From NCBI GenBank assembly GCA_031976175.1, contig DALYLR010000007.1, forward strand, positions 1 to 64,000: a stretch of DNA of 64,000 bases. The letters are read 5' to 3'. Below are positions 44,290 through 52,666 of this stretch, piece after piece. Source of the stretch: DMER01 sp003451645. GTDB lineage: Bacteria; Pseudomonadota; Alphaproteobacteria; Micropepsales; Micropepsaceae. Within the stretch, counting starts at the first letter, position 1. Each line of letters starts with the position of its first letter. The position numbers and the translations under genes were made by a program. A model generated the notes under the pieces. It had not been told where the DNA came from. It saw nothing but the letters and a program-made list of their open reading frames with translations, and did not search any database.

Positions 44290-46239
44290 CTACGCTGAGG
44301 GCTGCGGCTCAGGCGGCACACCACCCGATGGGCCGCTCGCCGTGTCCCGCGGGCGCGTCACCGGCACCGAAGGACCGCTCGGCTTCGTCCCCGAATGGCT
44401 GCTTGCGTCTTCTGCGGGCGCCTCTCGCACAATGGCCTTGCCGCCGATCAGGCCTTTCATCTCGTCGCCCGTCAGCGTCTCATACTCAAGCAGCGCTCTG
44501 GTGATCGCCTCCAGCTGATCGCGATGCGTGACGATGATGTCCTTGGCTGTGGTGTAGCCATAATCGATCAGCTCACGGATTTCCGCATCGATGAGCTTGG
44601 CGGTCTCCTCAGAGACATTCTGTGTACGGCTGACCGAGTGCCCTAAGAACACTTCTTCCTGGTTCTCGGCATAAGCCATTGGGCCCAATTTGTCCGACAT
44701 GCCCCAGCGCGTCACCATGGCCCGCGCGAGCTTCGTCGAGTACTCAATGTCCGACACAGCGCCCGACGTCACTTTGTCATGGCCGAACACGACTTCTTCG
44801 GCGACCCGGCCACCCGCCGAGACGGCCAGATTGGCGAGCATTTTTTCGCGCGCATAGGAATAGCTGTCGCGCTCCGGCAGGCGCATGACAAGGCCCAAGG
44901 CACGCCCGCGCGGTATGATGGTTGCTTTATGGATCGGATCGGAGGCTGGCGAATAGAGCGCCACCAAGGCATGTCCCGCCTCGTGATAGGCCGTGAGCTT
45001 TTTCTCCTCCTCCGTCATCACCATCGATTTGCGCTCGGCGCCCATCATCACGCGATCCTTGGCATCCTCCAACTCCCGCATCGTCACCACGCGCTTGTTG
45101 CGCCGCGCGGCCAGCAAGGCTGCCTCGTTCACCAGATTGGCCAGGTCCGCACCCGAAAAGCCGGGCGTGCCGCGCGCAATGGTTCTGGGATCCACATCAT
45201 TGGCCAGCTGCACTTTCTTCAAATGCACGCGCAGGATTTTTTCACGGCCCACAATGTCAGGATTGCCGACGACGATCTGGCGGTCAAACCGGCCTGGTCT
45301 CAGCAAGGCTGGGTCCAACACGTCCGGACGGTTTGTAGCGGCGACAATAATGATGCCCTCATTGGCATCAAAGCCGTCCATCTCGACGAGAAGCTGGTTG
45401 AGCGTTTGCTCGCGCTCGTCATTGCCCCCGCCAAGGCCTGCGCCACGGTGGCGGCCAACCGCGTCGATTTCGTCGATAAAGATGATGCAAGGCGCATTCT
45501 TTTTCGCTTGCTCGAACATGTCGCGCACGCGGCTGGCGCCGACGCCCACGAACATCTCGACAAAGTCCGAGCCTGAAATCGTGAAGAACGGCACATTGGC
45601 CTCGCCTGCGATCGCCCGCGCCAGCAATGTCTTACCCGTGCCCGGTGGGCCCACAAGCAAGGCACCCTTGGGAATGCGTCCGCCCAAGCGCTGAAACTTG
45701 TGCGGATCGCGCAGGAACTCGACAATCTCCTGAAGCTCTTCCTTGGCCTCATCGATGCCCGCGACGTCCTCGAACGTCACGCGCCCATGCCGCTCGGTCA
45801 GCAATTTCGCCCGGCTCTTGCCAAAGCCCATAGCGCGCCCGCCGCCCCCTTGCATCTGACGCATGAGATAGATCCACACGCCAATGAGCAGGAGGATTGG
45901 GAACCAATTGATCAGAATGGCAAACAGCGACGGCGTCGCGGAATCATCGCCCGCCACCGTCACGCCGACATTCTTCTCGATCAGCCGGTCGGCGATCTTC
46001 TCGTCCTTGGGCGCGTTGGTGCTGAACCGGCGGTCGCCCTCAACGAGGCGCCCCGTGATGCGCTCGCCTTTGATCACGACGTCCTTGACGTTGCCCTGAT
46101 CGACCTGATCCCAGAATTCCGAGTATTTGATCGCGTCACCCGCGCCTGAGGGCGTGTTGGAGTTGGTGAACAGCTGGAAAGCGGCGATCAGCAAGACGGC
46201 GATAACCAGCCAAAGCCCGATGGTGCGAAAATTATTCAC
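44290..46239 (-). CDS. ftsH: ATP-dependent zinc metalloprotease FtsH
   Basis: Membrane AAA+ protease that degrades misfolded and regulatory proteins. It has 649 residues with two N-terminal helices (about 6-24 and 108-127) flanking a periplasmic domain. Walker A GPPGTGKT is near 200, Walker B CIIFIDEIDAVG, and the second region of homology LRPGRFDRQIVV. The zinc site HEAGH is near 422, with the third ligand in AEEVVFGHDKVTSGAVSDIE. The C-terminal tail is Pro/Ser-rich. It is transcribed after tilS (141-base gap) and before folP. Confidence 0.97.
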   Translation of the reverse strand: MNNFRTIGLWLVIAVLLIAAFQLFTNSNTPSGAGDAIKYSEFWDQVDQGNVKDVVIKGERITGRLVEGDRRFSTNAPKDEKIADRLIEKNVGVTVAGDDSATPSLFAILINWFPILLLIGVWIYLMRQMQGGGGRAMGFGKSRAKLLTERHGRVTFEDVAGIDEAKEELQEIVEFLRDPHKFQRLGGRIPKGALLVGPPGTGKTLLARAIAGEANVPFFTISGSDFVEMFVGVGASRVRDMFEQAKKNAPCIIFIDEIDAVGRHRGAGLGGGNDEREQTLNQLLVEMDGFDANEGIIIVAATNRPDVLDPALLRPGRFDRQIVVGNPDIVGREKILRVHLKKVQLANDVDPRTIARGTPGFSGADLANLVNEAALLAARRNKRVVTMRELEDAKDRVMMGAERKSMVMTEEEKKLTAYHEAGHALVALYSPASDPIHKATIIPRGRALGLVMRLPERDSYSYAREKMLANLAVSAGGRVAEEVVFGHDKVTSGAVSDIEYSTKLARAMVTRWGMSDKLGPMAYAENQEEVFLGHSVSRTQNVSEETAKLIDAEIRELIDYGYTTAKDIIVTHRDQLEAITRALLEYETLTGDEMKGLIGGKAIVREAPAEDASSHSGTKPSGPSVPVTRPRDTASGPSGGVPPEPQPSA

Positions 46240-46380
46240 GTCCGTGTGTCCTTGCGGCGATGGGGCGGGTTGTCGTGCTGAGCCTTCAGCGCACCCCAGC
46301 CAATGTTTAAGGCATTTGTGACTAGTTCAGATAGTGTTTGTTGCAGGCCTTCGCCAGCCCCCGGATCGCGCCCGGCCCCT

Positions 46381-47727
46381 TCACGAAGCTGTTCCCGCCT
46401 CTTGGAGCGGTAGAAAGCGCGCATGAAGACCTTGACCTGGCGTTAATGCCGCAGGGCCAAGACATTGTTCACCACGCCAAAGCGCCGGAAATCCTGACGG
46501 CACTAGGGTCGCCAGTTGCCCCTTGATCGCGGGATAGGCGCCCAAATCCGCCCGTCTGATCGGGCGGCGGTCAGCGGCCACGCGGTACCGGCCAGGCTCA
46601 TAGCTTGCCCCCAACGCGACCACAAACCGGCCATCCCAAACCGCGCTCTGCCCGGGTTGAATATCCACAGATGTAGACGCTGCGGCAGCAGGCTCCCGCG
46701 CCACCCACAACAAGCCGTTATCGCGTCCGACAAGGCAGCCGCTCAAAGTCCGCGCTGGGTATGCCACACTTGCACGCACTTCATGCCAAAGCCGTCCAAG
46801 GTCGTCGAACTCCGCCCCATAAGGCTCGCCACTCACGGCGCGAAGACCATTGGCCAAAACCCGCAACGCGACTTCCTCCGGCGCAGTCTGTACCAAACTC
46901 AAGGAAATCTTGGCAAACCCGAAAGGCTCAAACCGCACCGCCTGACGCAATAGCTGCTCCACCGCCGCCTCGATGGCTGCGCTCGCCCGTTGCAGATGCC
47001 CGATGGTCGCAAGCAGGCGGCCATGGGTGAGCCCCAGCGTGCCCAAAGTGCTCATGATCTCGCGCGCCTGAACCCGCGCAAAGGCCGTGTTCTCATTCGA
47101 CGGATCGTTCACGGTCCGCAGACCCAGCGCCTCGCAATGCTGAACCAACTGAGCCTTGCGCACGCCCAGAAGCGGCCGCAAGACCCGAAGACCCGTGTAC
47201 CCTGCCAAAGGAAAGGGCCCTGTCGGCGCGATCCCTGCTAGACCTTTGAGCCCACTCCCACGGCCCAAACGGAGCAGAAACGTCTCAACCTGATCGTCCG
47301 CCGTATGCCCTGTGATCAGATCGCGCAAACCCAACGTTTGCATCTGCTCCGCGATCAGACGATAGCGTGCGGCCCGCGCCAAGGCCTGCACATTGGCGGC
47401 CGGTTTGGTTCCCTCCCAAACCAAGACATGCGCCGTAAGTCCGGCCGCGCGCGCTTGCTCTGCGGCCATCGCCGCCTCTGCGGCTGACTCCGCCCGCAGG
47501 CCATGGTCCACGATGAGGGCCATCGGCGCAGGGTGTTGATGGTCAAGGGCATACTGCGTTGCAAGCGCCAATGCGGCTGTCGAGTCCGGCCCGCCCGAGA
47601 CCGCAACCGCAAGCGGATGCCGGGGCGCGAGAGCCGCTAGCGCCGCAGTAAACTCATGCTCAAGGCCTGCCTCACTTACAGGCAAATTGCTTGCGTGCTT
47701 GGGCTGCCCGGTTGAAGAGCTGCGCAT
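46381..47727 (-). CDS. tilS: tRNA(Ile)-lysidine synthase TilS
   Basis: Modifies C34 of the tRNA(Ile) CAU anticodon to lysidine. The PP-loop motif SGGPDSTAALALATQY is about 50 residues from the start, with GHTADDQVETFLLRLGRGSGLKGL and LRPLLGVRKAQL confirming the family. The start is uncertain: every usable start codon lies inside the upstream cpoB gene (ATG 47727, TTG 47685), so the two genes overlap by up to 56 bases. The ATG is reported here. The C-terminal part contains a second TilS domain ending in GQGLHARFLPL. Confidence 0.9.
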   Translation of the reverse strand: MRSSSTGQPKHASNLPVSEAGLEHEFTAALAALAPRHPLAVAVSGGPDSTAALALATQYALDHQHPAPMALIVDHGLRAESAAEAAMAAEQARAAGLTAHVLVWEGTKPAANVQALARAARYRLIAEQMQTLGLRDLITGHTADDQVETFLLRLGRGSGLKGLAGIAPTGPFPLAGYTGLRVLRPLLGVRKAQLVQHCEALGLRTVNDPSNENTAFARVQAREIMSTLGTLGLTHGRLLATIGHLQRASAAIEAAVEQLLRQAVRFEPFGFAKISLSLVQTAPEEVALRVLANGLRAVSGEPYGAEFDDLGRLWHEVRASVAYPARTLSGCLVGRDNGLLWVAREPAAAASTSVDIQPGQSAVWDGRFVVALGASYEPGRYRVAADRRPIRRADLGAYPAIKGQLATLVPSGFPALWRGEQCLGPAALTPGQGLHARFLPLQEAGTAS

Positions 47728-48583
47728 TGGCTTCCGGATATTTCTGCCGCAAGGCTGCAAGGGTCACGCAGCCATTGGCCTTGTCGCCCGCCTGCGCCAA
47801 CGAAAGGCCCAGCTTGAGCATCGCTTCAGGCGCCCGCGGCGCCTTGGGATAGGTCTTGAGCAACGTCGCAAAGCCTTGTGCAGCGTTCGCATAGTTCTTC
47901 AGCACAAAATCGATATCGGCGGCAAAAAACTGCGAATGGCTCGCCCGCTCATGCTGCGGATAGGCCGCGACAAAGGCCCGGAAGGCATCTTGCGCCTCGG
48001 GGTATTGCTGCTTCGACAAGGTGTTGAGCGCTGCCTGGTATTTCTCATCTGGCGTGCCGACAGTGCCAGCGACAGATGCCTCAGCAGGCAGCGTTCCCAA
48101 CACACCGGGCCCTGGCGCACCGCCCTTGGCCGCTGGTACTCCCGGCCGCAAGACCATAGATGGCGCAGCCTCAGCGGGCGCAGACCCAACAGGCGCAGCT
48201 GCACCAGGCAACGCGCTCGGGGCACCGCCCTCAAGAGCGCCCAAGCGATATTGGGTATCGCGCTGTGCGGTTTCGTATTGCTCTTGCATCCGCCGCACTT
48301 GGAACGACAGCTCCTCGACTTGGCCCGTCAGCCGCCGCAGCGATTGCTCCAAATCATCGAGCCGCACTGGCGACGCAGGGATCGGCGCCGCTTCGGGCGC
48401 GCCCGCTGCGGCCTCGCCTGTTTGCCCGTTTCGCATTTGTGCCTTGAGGGTGCGCAACTCCTCCTCGACCTGCTCGAGCCGGTCGGCGAGCACGGCCGGG
48501 TCCTGATAAAATTGTGCGCGCGCAAGGTCGGCTCCAAAGGCCCAGAGGCTCAAGGCCGTGAAGGCCACTCTCACGCTGTTCAT
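47672..48583 (-). CDS. cpoB: Cell division coordinator CpoB (YbgF)
   Basis: Periplasmic Tol-Pal partner that links outer-membrane constriction to peptidoglycan synthesis. It has 303 residues from ATG 48583 with a signal peptide ending near DLARAQF. A coiled-coil trimerisation region (about 30-105: LADRLEQVEEELRTLKAQM and LEQSLRRLTGQVEELSFQVR), an Ala/Pro linker, and TPR repeats (about 185-303: YQAALNTLSKQQYPEAQDAF, then FATLLKTYPKAPRAPEAMLK) follow. It lies 156 bases after pal, beyond a terminator. Confidence 0.93.
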   Translation of the reverse strand: MNSVRVAFTALSLWAFGADLARAQFYQDPAVLADRLEQVEEELRTLKAQMRNGQTGEAAAGAPEAAPIPASPVRLDDLEQSLRRLTGQVEELSFQVRRMQEQYETAQRDTQYRLGALEGGAPSALPGAAAPVGSAPAEAAPSMVLRPGVPAAKGGAPGPGVLGTLPAEASVAGTVGTPDEKYQAALNTLSKQQYPEAQDAFRAFVAAYPQHERASHSQFFAADIDFVLKNYANAAQGFATLLKTYPKAPRAPEAMLKLGLSLAQAGDKANGCVTLAALRQKYPEANAQLFNRAAQARKQFACK

Positions 48584-48686
48584 CCCCACCACCATTCGTC
48601 ACTACTCCCGCAAGGCGAAGCGCCGCACCACAATCACACTATACCTGTCCGCCCGTGACAAAAATACGGCGCGCTGCCATACAAAA

Positions 48687-48709
48687 AAGCGCCGGATTCT
48701 CCGGCGCTT
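48687..48709 (-). terminator. Intrinsic terminator between pal and cpoB
   Basis: A 10-base stem (AAGCGCCGGA / TCCGGCGCTT, 3-base loop) followed on the minus strand by TTTTTT. It lies about 30 bases downstream of the pal stop. It should end most tol-pal transcripts, leaving cpoB to read-through or its own promoter. Confidence 0.8.
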
Positions 48710-48739
48710 TCGTAAATCGCGTCGCGTCGGCCCCCAGGC

Positions 48740-49279
48740 TTAGAGGCCCGCACCCGTGCCGCTTCCCACGATCAAAGAATAGCCACGGCGGTTTTGGCCC
48801 CAGCAACCCTCATCCGACTCGGCGCAAATGGGGCGCTCTTTGCCGTAAGACTTCGGCTCAAGGCGCGCGCCATCGACACCATTGGACACCAGGAATTCAC
48901 GTACCGAGCCCGCACGGCGGTCGCCCAAGGCGAGGTTATATTCGCGTGTGCCGCGCTCATCCGCATGGCCCTCAATGACCATACGCACCGACGGGTTCGC
49001 CTTCAGCCATTGCGCCTGCTTCTGCAATGTCGCCTGCGCATCGGAGCGCAAGGAATGGCTATCTAGATCGAAATAGATCGTGTCGCCAACATTGGTTTTC
49101 AAATCGTCTTGGCTGCCCGGCCGCGCGCTGCCGCGCAGTTGAGCGGAATTATCCGCAACGGCCGCGCCCGTATTGGCCGCTTCATTGGTGGTCGAACAGG
49201 CGCCCAACATCACAAGTCCAAAGCCCAGAGCAAGGGCCCGTACTGCCACCGGCCCTAAGGACTTACCAAATAACGTCAT
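48740..49279 (-). CDS. pal: Peptidoglycan-associated lipoprotein Pal
   Basis: Outer-membrane lipoprotein that anchors to peptidoglycan and binds TolB. It has 179 residues from ATG 49279 with GGGAG 8 bases upstream. The signal ends in lipobox MLGAC. The OmpA-like domain has TIYFDLDSHSLRSDAQATLQ, VIEGHADERGTREYNLALGD with the conserved Asp and Arg of the diaminopimelate site, and SYGKERPICAESDEGCW. It is the terminal gene of the Tol-Pal transcript by terminator position. Confidence 0.96.
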   Translation of the reverse strand: MTLFGKSLGPVAVRALALGFGLVMLGACSTTNEAANTGAAVADNSAQLRGSARPGSQDDLKTNVGDTIYFDLDSHSLRSDAQATLQKQAQWLKANPSVRMVIEGHADERGTREYNLALGDRRAGSVREFLVSNGVDGARLEPKSYGKERPICAESDEGCWGQNRRGYSLIVGSGTGAGL

Positions 49280-49563
49280 TATCCAAACTCCCGTAAAGCC
49301 GATCAACATTATGAGGACACCAGGATGGATCGTATCCAGCCGCCTCACCCAAATCCAATTATTTCCGGCAGACTAGCCCGAAAGCCATCTGCCGCCCCGC
49401 CGTCCGGATAATTGACCTTGGCGCCCGGGTCAAGCCGCCGCAACCTCACAATTCACTGCGCATTGTAACGCTTCCCGGACCGCGAGCACCACCCAATCTC
49501 CCGCACCTAACGACCTAAGCGCAGCTGCCATCAAGTCAAGGCAGCCACGCGTCTTGCGCGCAA

Positions 49564-50901
49564 TCAGTGTTGTAGCGGCGACCAAGCAGGGTCGGACGCA
49601 TCGCCCGGCGTTGGAACCTGCCGCTCATTCTTGCCGGTCAGGTCAACTGCCCACAGCTGCGCCCGCCCGCCAGTGCCATCTGCGCGCGAAGGGGTTTGTT
49701 TGTAATACATCACAACCCGTCCGTTTGGCGCCCAGGTGGGGCCCTCCTGCAAGAAGCTCTCTGATAGGATGCGCTCGCCCGAGCCATCGGGGCGGATGAC
49801 GCCGATCTTGAAACGGCCGCCCTCGATCTTGGTGAAAGCAATCAGATCGCCACGCGGGCTCCAAACCGGTGTCGCATAGGAGGACGCGCCTTGGCTGATG
49901 CGCTGCGGGGCCGACCCATCCGCGTTCATCACATAGATTTGCTGACGGCCGCTGCGGTCAGACTCAAAGGTGATCCGGTTGCCATCGGGCGAGAAGCTAG
50001 GCGCCGTATCGATCGCCGGATCGTTGGTCAGCCTCGTACGCTGCTTGGTGCGCAGATCGACCGAATAAATATCGGTATTGCCGCCAATCGCCAGGCTCAT
50101 CAGCACTTTCTGGCCGTTGGGCGCAAAGCGCGGGGCAAAGGTCATGCCCGGGAAATCGCCCAAAATTTCGCGCCGTCCGCTTTGCAAATCCAAGAGATAT
50201 ACGCGCGGCTTCCCGCCCTCATAGGACATGTAAGTGATGACTTGGCTATTGGGCGAAAAGCGCGGGGTCAGCACGATGTAATCTCCTTGCGTCAGGAAGG
50301 AGGGATTGAACCCATCCTGGTCCATGATCGCCAAGCGCTTTTGGCGGCGCAGCTTCGAGCCCGATTCTGCGATAAAGACCACCCGCGTGTCGAAATAGCC
50401 CTTGTCCCCTGTCAGGCGCTCATAGATCGCGTCGGAGACCAAATGCCCGACCCGGCGGTAATTCTGCGGCGTGGTCGCAAATTGCAAACCTTGCATCTGC
50501 TTTTCGCCAAAGATGTCCCACAGCCGGAATTCAACCCGCAGACGGCCGTCGGGAAGCAGTGTCACCTTGCCGGTGACCAGGCCTTCCGCCTTGATGGCGC
50601 GCCAATCGGCAAAGCGCGGTGTGGTGTTAATATCTTGAATTTTCTCGATGTAGGACTTGGCGTCCAGTGGCCTGAACAAGCCCGACCTGTCCAAATTGTT
50701 TCTAATCACATTGGAGATATCGCGCGCGGCTTCTGCCTCGCCAGGAGAAGAGGCGAGAAAGTCGGGCAAGGCGATGGGCACAGGCTCGACAACGCCTTCA
50801 TTGATGTCGATCTCTAACTTCGCCTGCGCCACGGGCGCAACGGCCGTCAGACCCACAGCACCCGCCAAAGTGAGAGCAAAAAGCGTGAAAATTCTCATCA
50901 T
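49564..50901 (-). CDS. tolB: Tol-Pal translocation protein TolB
   Basis: Periplasmic beta-propeller protein that links TolA to Pal. It has 445 residues with a signal peptide ending VAQAKLEID. The N-terminal alpha/beta domain includes DISNVIRNNLDRSGLFRPLD, and the propeller blades repeat SPDGNRITFESDRSGRQQIY-type units (WSPRGDLIAFT, WAPNGRVVMYY, WSPL). The start is ATG 50901 or 50898. It lies 62 bases after tolA and 284 bases before pal. Confidence 0.96.
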   Translation of the reverse strand: MMRIFTLFALTLAGAVGLTAVAPVAQAKLEIDINEGVVEPVPIALPDFLASSPGEAEAARDISNVIRNNLDRSGLFRPLDAKSYIEKIQDINTTPRFADWRAIKAEGLVTGKVTLLPDGRLRVEFRLWDIFGEKQMQGLQFATTPQNYRRVGHLVSDAIYERLTGDKGYFDTRVVFIAESGSKLRRQKRLAIMDQDGFNPSFLTQGDYIVLTPRFSPNSQVITYMSYEGGKPRVYLLDLQSGRREILGDFPGMTFAPRFAPNGQKVLMSLAIGGNTDIYSVDLRTKQRTRLTNDPAIDTAPSFSPDGNRITFESDRSGRQQIYVMNADGSAPQRISQGASSYATPVWSPRGDLIAFTKIEGGRFKIGVIRPDGSGERILSESFLQEGPTWAPNGRVVMYYKQTPSRADGTGGRAQLWAVDLTGKNERQVPTPGDASDPAWSPLQH

Positions 50902-50962
50902 GACGTCAACATCCTCATTTCACACTGGCCCATTCCATCACCATTAGGTGCCAAATCCGGCC

Positions 50963-52069
50963 TCAATAGGGCGGCCGGAAATTGATGGTGATCTCCGACC
51001 AATCTTCAAACTTGTCCGCTGGCAACGCGTATGGAGCACAAACCCTGACCGCCCGCATTGCCGCTTCTGCCGCCGACCTGAAATAGGGGTCGCCGGATGC
51101 TAGTCGAGCCGTATCCAACAATTCGGGCTCGCGCGCAACCGTCCCATCCGCATTCAGATACAGTTTCAATTTTACGACGAGCTCTTCCGGCCGGGGCGCG
51201 CCAGCCGGGATGTTCCAGCACTTAGAGATCATGCCGCGCAGCGCGTCTATCTCGTTGGCTGTCATTTTCGTGCCGCGGCCGGCCGCAGCTCTTGGTTGCG
51301 CACTCTGGGCCGCACTGCGTTCAGGCGTGCGCTTATCCTCATTCTGCGCGAGCGCCTTCGTTTTTCCTAGAATCTTGTCCAGGTCGAAGTCCGGGTCTTT
51401 TTTCTTCGCGGGCTCCGGCTTGGGCTTTTCTGCAACCTTGGGCAGAGGCGCCTTCTCCTTGGACTTCTCCTTCGGCTTTTCGTTGGCCAGATCCTTTGGC
51501 GGTGGAAGCTTGGGCTCTGGTGCCTTGCGCTCAGGCACTTTGCGCTCTGGCGGTTTCGGGCTGGGCGGCTCGGAGGATGAGCGCAGCTTGGGCGGCGGCG
51601 GAACCTTTGGCTCTGGTTCCTTCTTGGGTTCTGGCTCGGGGTCCGGTTCCGGCTCAGGGCGCGGCGGTAAGGCTGCCTGCTGCTCCTCTGGCTGCGGCGC
51701 AGGCGGCGGCGGTGGTTCTGGTTCAGGTTCGGGAGGCGGCGGTGTTGCTTCAGGCTGAGGCGCAGGCGGCTCGGGGGGCGGAGGCGGAGCAGGCGCAGAT
51801 GGCGGCACAGGAACCAATGGGGGAGATGGGGGAACCGGTGGCAGCGGTGGCGGCGGGGCTNNNNNNNNNNCAGGCGTCTCGGGAGGCGGAGGCGGAGCAG
51901 GTTCAGGTGCCGCGGCGGCGATATTGGTCTCCTCCGCAATCTCGAATGTCTCAACTAGGATGGGCGGCGCCTCTGGCGAGATTTCGAGCTTAGGCCGCGG
52001 CCACGGATAGAGCGCCAGCGCGATCAGCGCAGCGTGCAACACCATGGAGATGACCAAACCGGTACGCAT
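50963..52069 (-). CDS. tolA: Tol-Pal system protein TolA (interrupted by an assembly gap)
   Basis: Inner-membrane protein that spans the periplasm, energised by TolQR. An N-terminal helix (about 5-20, VISMVLHAALIALALYPW) is followed by a very long Pro/Ala/Glu/Lys-rich domain. The C-terminal TonB/TolA-type domain (about 275-368) includes MISKCWNIPAGAPRPEELVV and ITINFRPPY at the end. The Pro-rich domain contains 10 unresolved bases (51861-51870), so true length is unknown; 368 residues is a lower-bound reading with four unknown codons. Both flanks stay in the same Pro-rich reading, suggesting the gap is real sequence dropped from a repeat. Confidence 0.9.
   Translation of the reverse strand: MRTGLVISMVLHAALIALALYPWPRPKLEISPEAPPILVETFEIAEETNIAAAAPEPAPPPPPETPXXXXAPPPPLPPVPPSPPLVPVPPSAPAPPPPPEPPAPQPEATPPPPEPEPEPPPPPAPQPEEQQAALPPRPEPEPDPEPEPKKEPEPKVPPPPKLRSSSEPPSPKPPERKVPERKAPEPKLPPPKDLANEKPKEKSKEKAPLPKVAEKPKPEPAKKKDPDFDLDKILGKTKALAQNEDKRTPERSAAQSAQPRAAAGRGTKMTANEIDALRGMISKCWNIPAGAPRPEELVVKLKLYLNADGTVAREPELLDTARLASGDPYFRSAAEAAMRAVRVCAPYALPADKFEDWSEITINFRPPY
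51861..51870. other. Assembly gap (10 N) inside tolA
   Basis: A run of ten undetermined bases in the Pro-rich, triplet-repetitive part of tolA. Ten is a placeholder length, so the real missing sequence may be longer. The reading frame on both sides gives the same Pro-rich composition, but low-complexity sequence makes that weak evidence of true continuity. Confidence 0.95.
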
Positions 52070-52080
52070 GGATCGACTAG

Positions 52081-52190
52081 ACAGCTTTCAGGACAAGTGG
52101 GAACCGGTTTTCCGCCAGAAAGCGGTCCGCCCAAAGATACAGCGCGTTTTCGAACACAAAACCGGCCTCCATTCTTGTTGAAAACGCGCT
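52081..52190. repeat. Candidate interspersed palindromic repeat between tolA and tolR
   Basis: The 141 bases between tolR and tolA contain AAGTGGGAACCGGTTTTCCG, with a palindromic GAACCGGTTTTC core typical of intergenic repeats in Rhizobium-like genomes. An inverted repeat also occurs: AGCGCGTTTTCGAACA at 52141-52156 faces TGTTGAAAACGCGCT at 52176-52190. Together they look like a short non-coding repeat element inserted in the operon. Recognition is from memory of similar intergenic sequences; no second copy was found in this window. Confidence 0.5.
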
Positions 52191-52210
52191 TTCTGGGCTC
52201 CGCTCAAGCG

Positions 52211-52666
52211 TCAGGGTTGTGCGGCGCGCTTCTTTTGGTCGGTCAACAGCCCGACTTTGCGGTATCCGGCCGCGTTGAGCGCGCCCAGTACCTCCATCAC
52301 CCGTCCATAGCCGACCGTCAGATCGCCGCGCACATAGATGCGCTGGTCATAGCCATTCTCGGCAATCGCCTGCAGCTTCGGGATCAGGCCGTCCAAGGTC
52401 ATCTCGGTGTTCTGCAAGAACACCCGCCCCTGTGCATCGACCGAGACAGTCAGAGGCTCCTTGTCGAGGTTCAGCGCCTTGGCGGTCGTCTTGGGCAGCT
52501 CCAACGGCACGCCCACGGTCATCAGCGGCGCTGAGACCATGAAAATGACCAGCAGCACAAGCATCACGTCGACAAAGGGGGTAACATTTATATCGCCGCG
52601 CGGGCGGAAGCGCCGGCCACGGCCCCGCCGCCCGCCGCCCGTGGAGGCTGTGACACCGCCCGCCAT
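52211..52666 (-). CDS. tolR: Tol-Pal system protein TolR (ExbD family)
   Basis: Proton-channel partner of TolQ. It has 151 residues, a basic Gly/Arg-rich head, then DINVTPFVDVMLVLLVIFMV with the essential membrane Asp (the D of VDVML), and a periplasmic domain. The ATG at 52666 shares one base with the tolQ stop (TAATG). Confidence 0.96.
   Translation of the reverse strand: MAGGVTASTGGGRRGRGRRFRPRGDINVTPFVDVMLVLLVIFMVSAPLMTVGVPLELPKTTAKALNLDKEPLTVSVDAQGRVFLQNTEMTLDGLIPKLQAIAENGYDQRIYVRGDLTVGYGRVMEVLGALNAAGYRKVGLLTDQKKRAAQP

Noticed and set aside
51560..51860. Repetitive segment as a CRISPR or tandem-repeat array
   Set aside because: The repeats are irregular Pro/Glu/Lys codon runs of the TolA linker, with no constant repeat unit or spacers.
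51292..51993. Ala/Glu/Gln-rich and Gly/Ser-rich open frames opposite tolA
   Set aside because: These are reverse readings of the Pro-rich TolA linker and cross the N gap.
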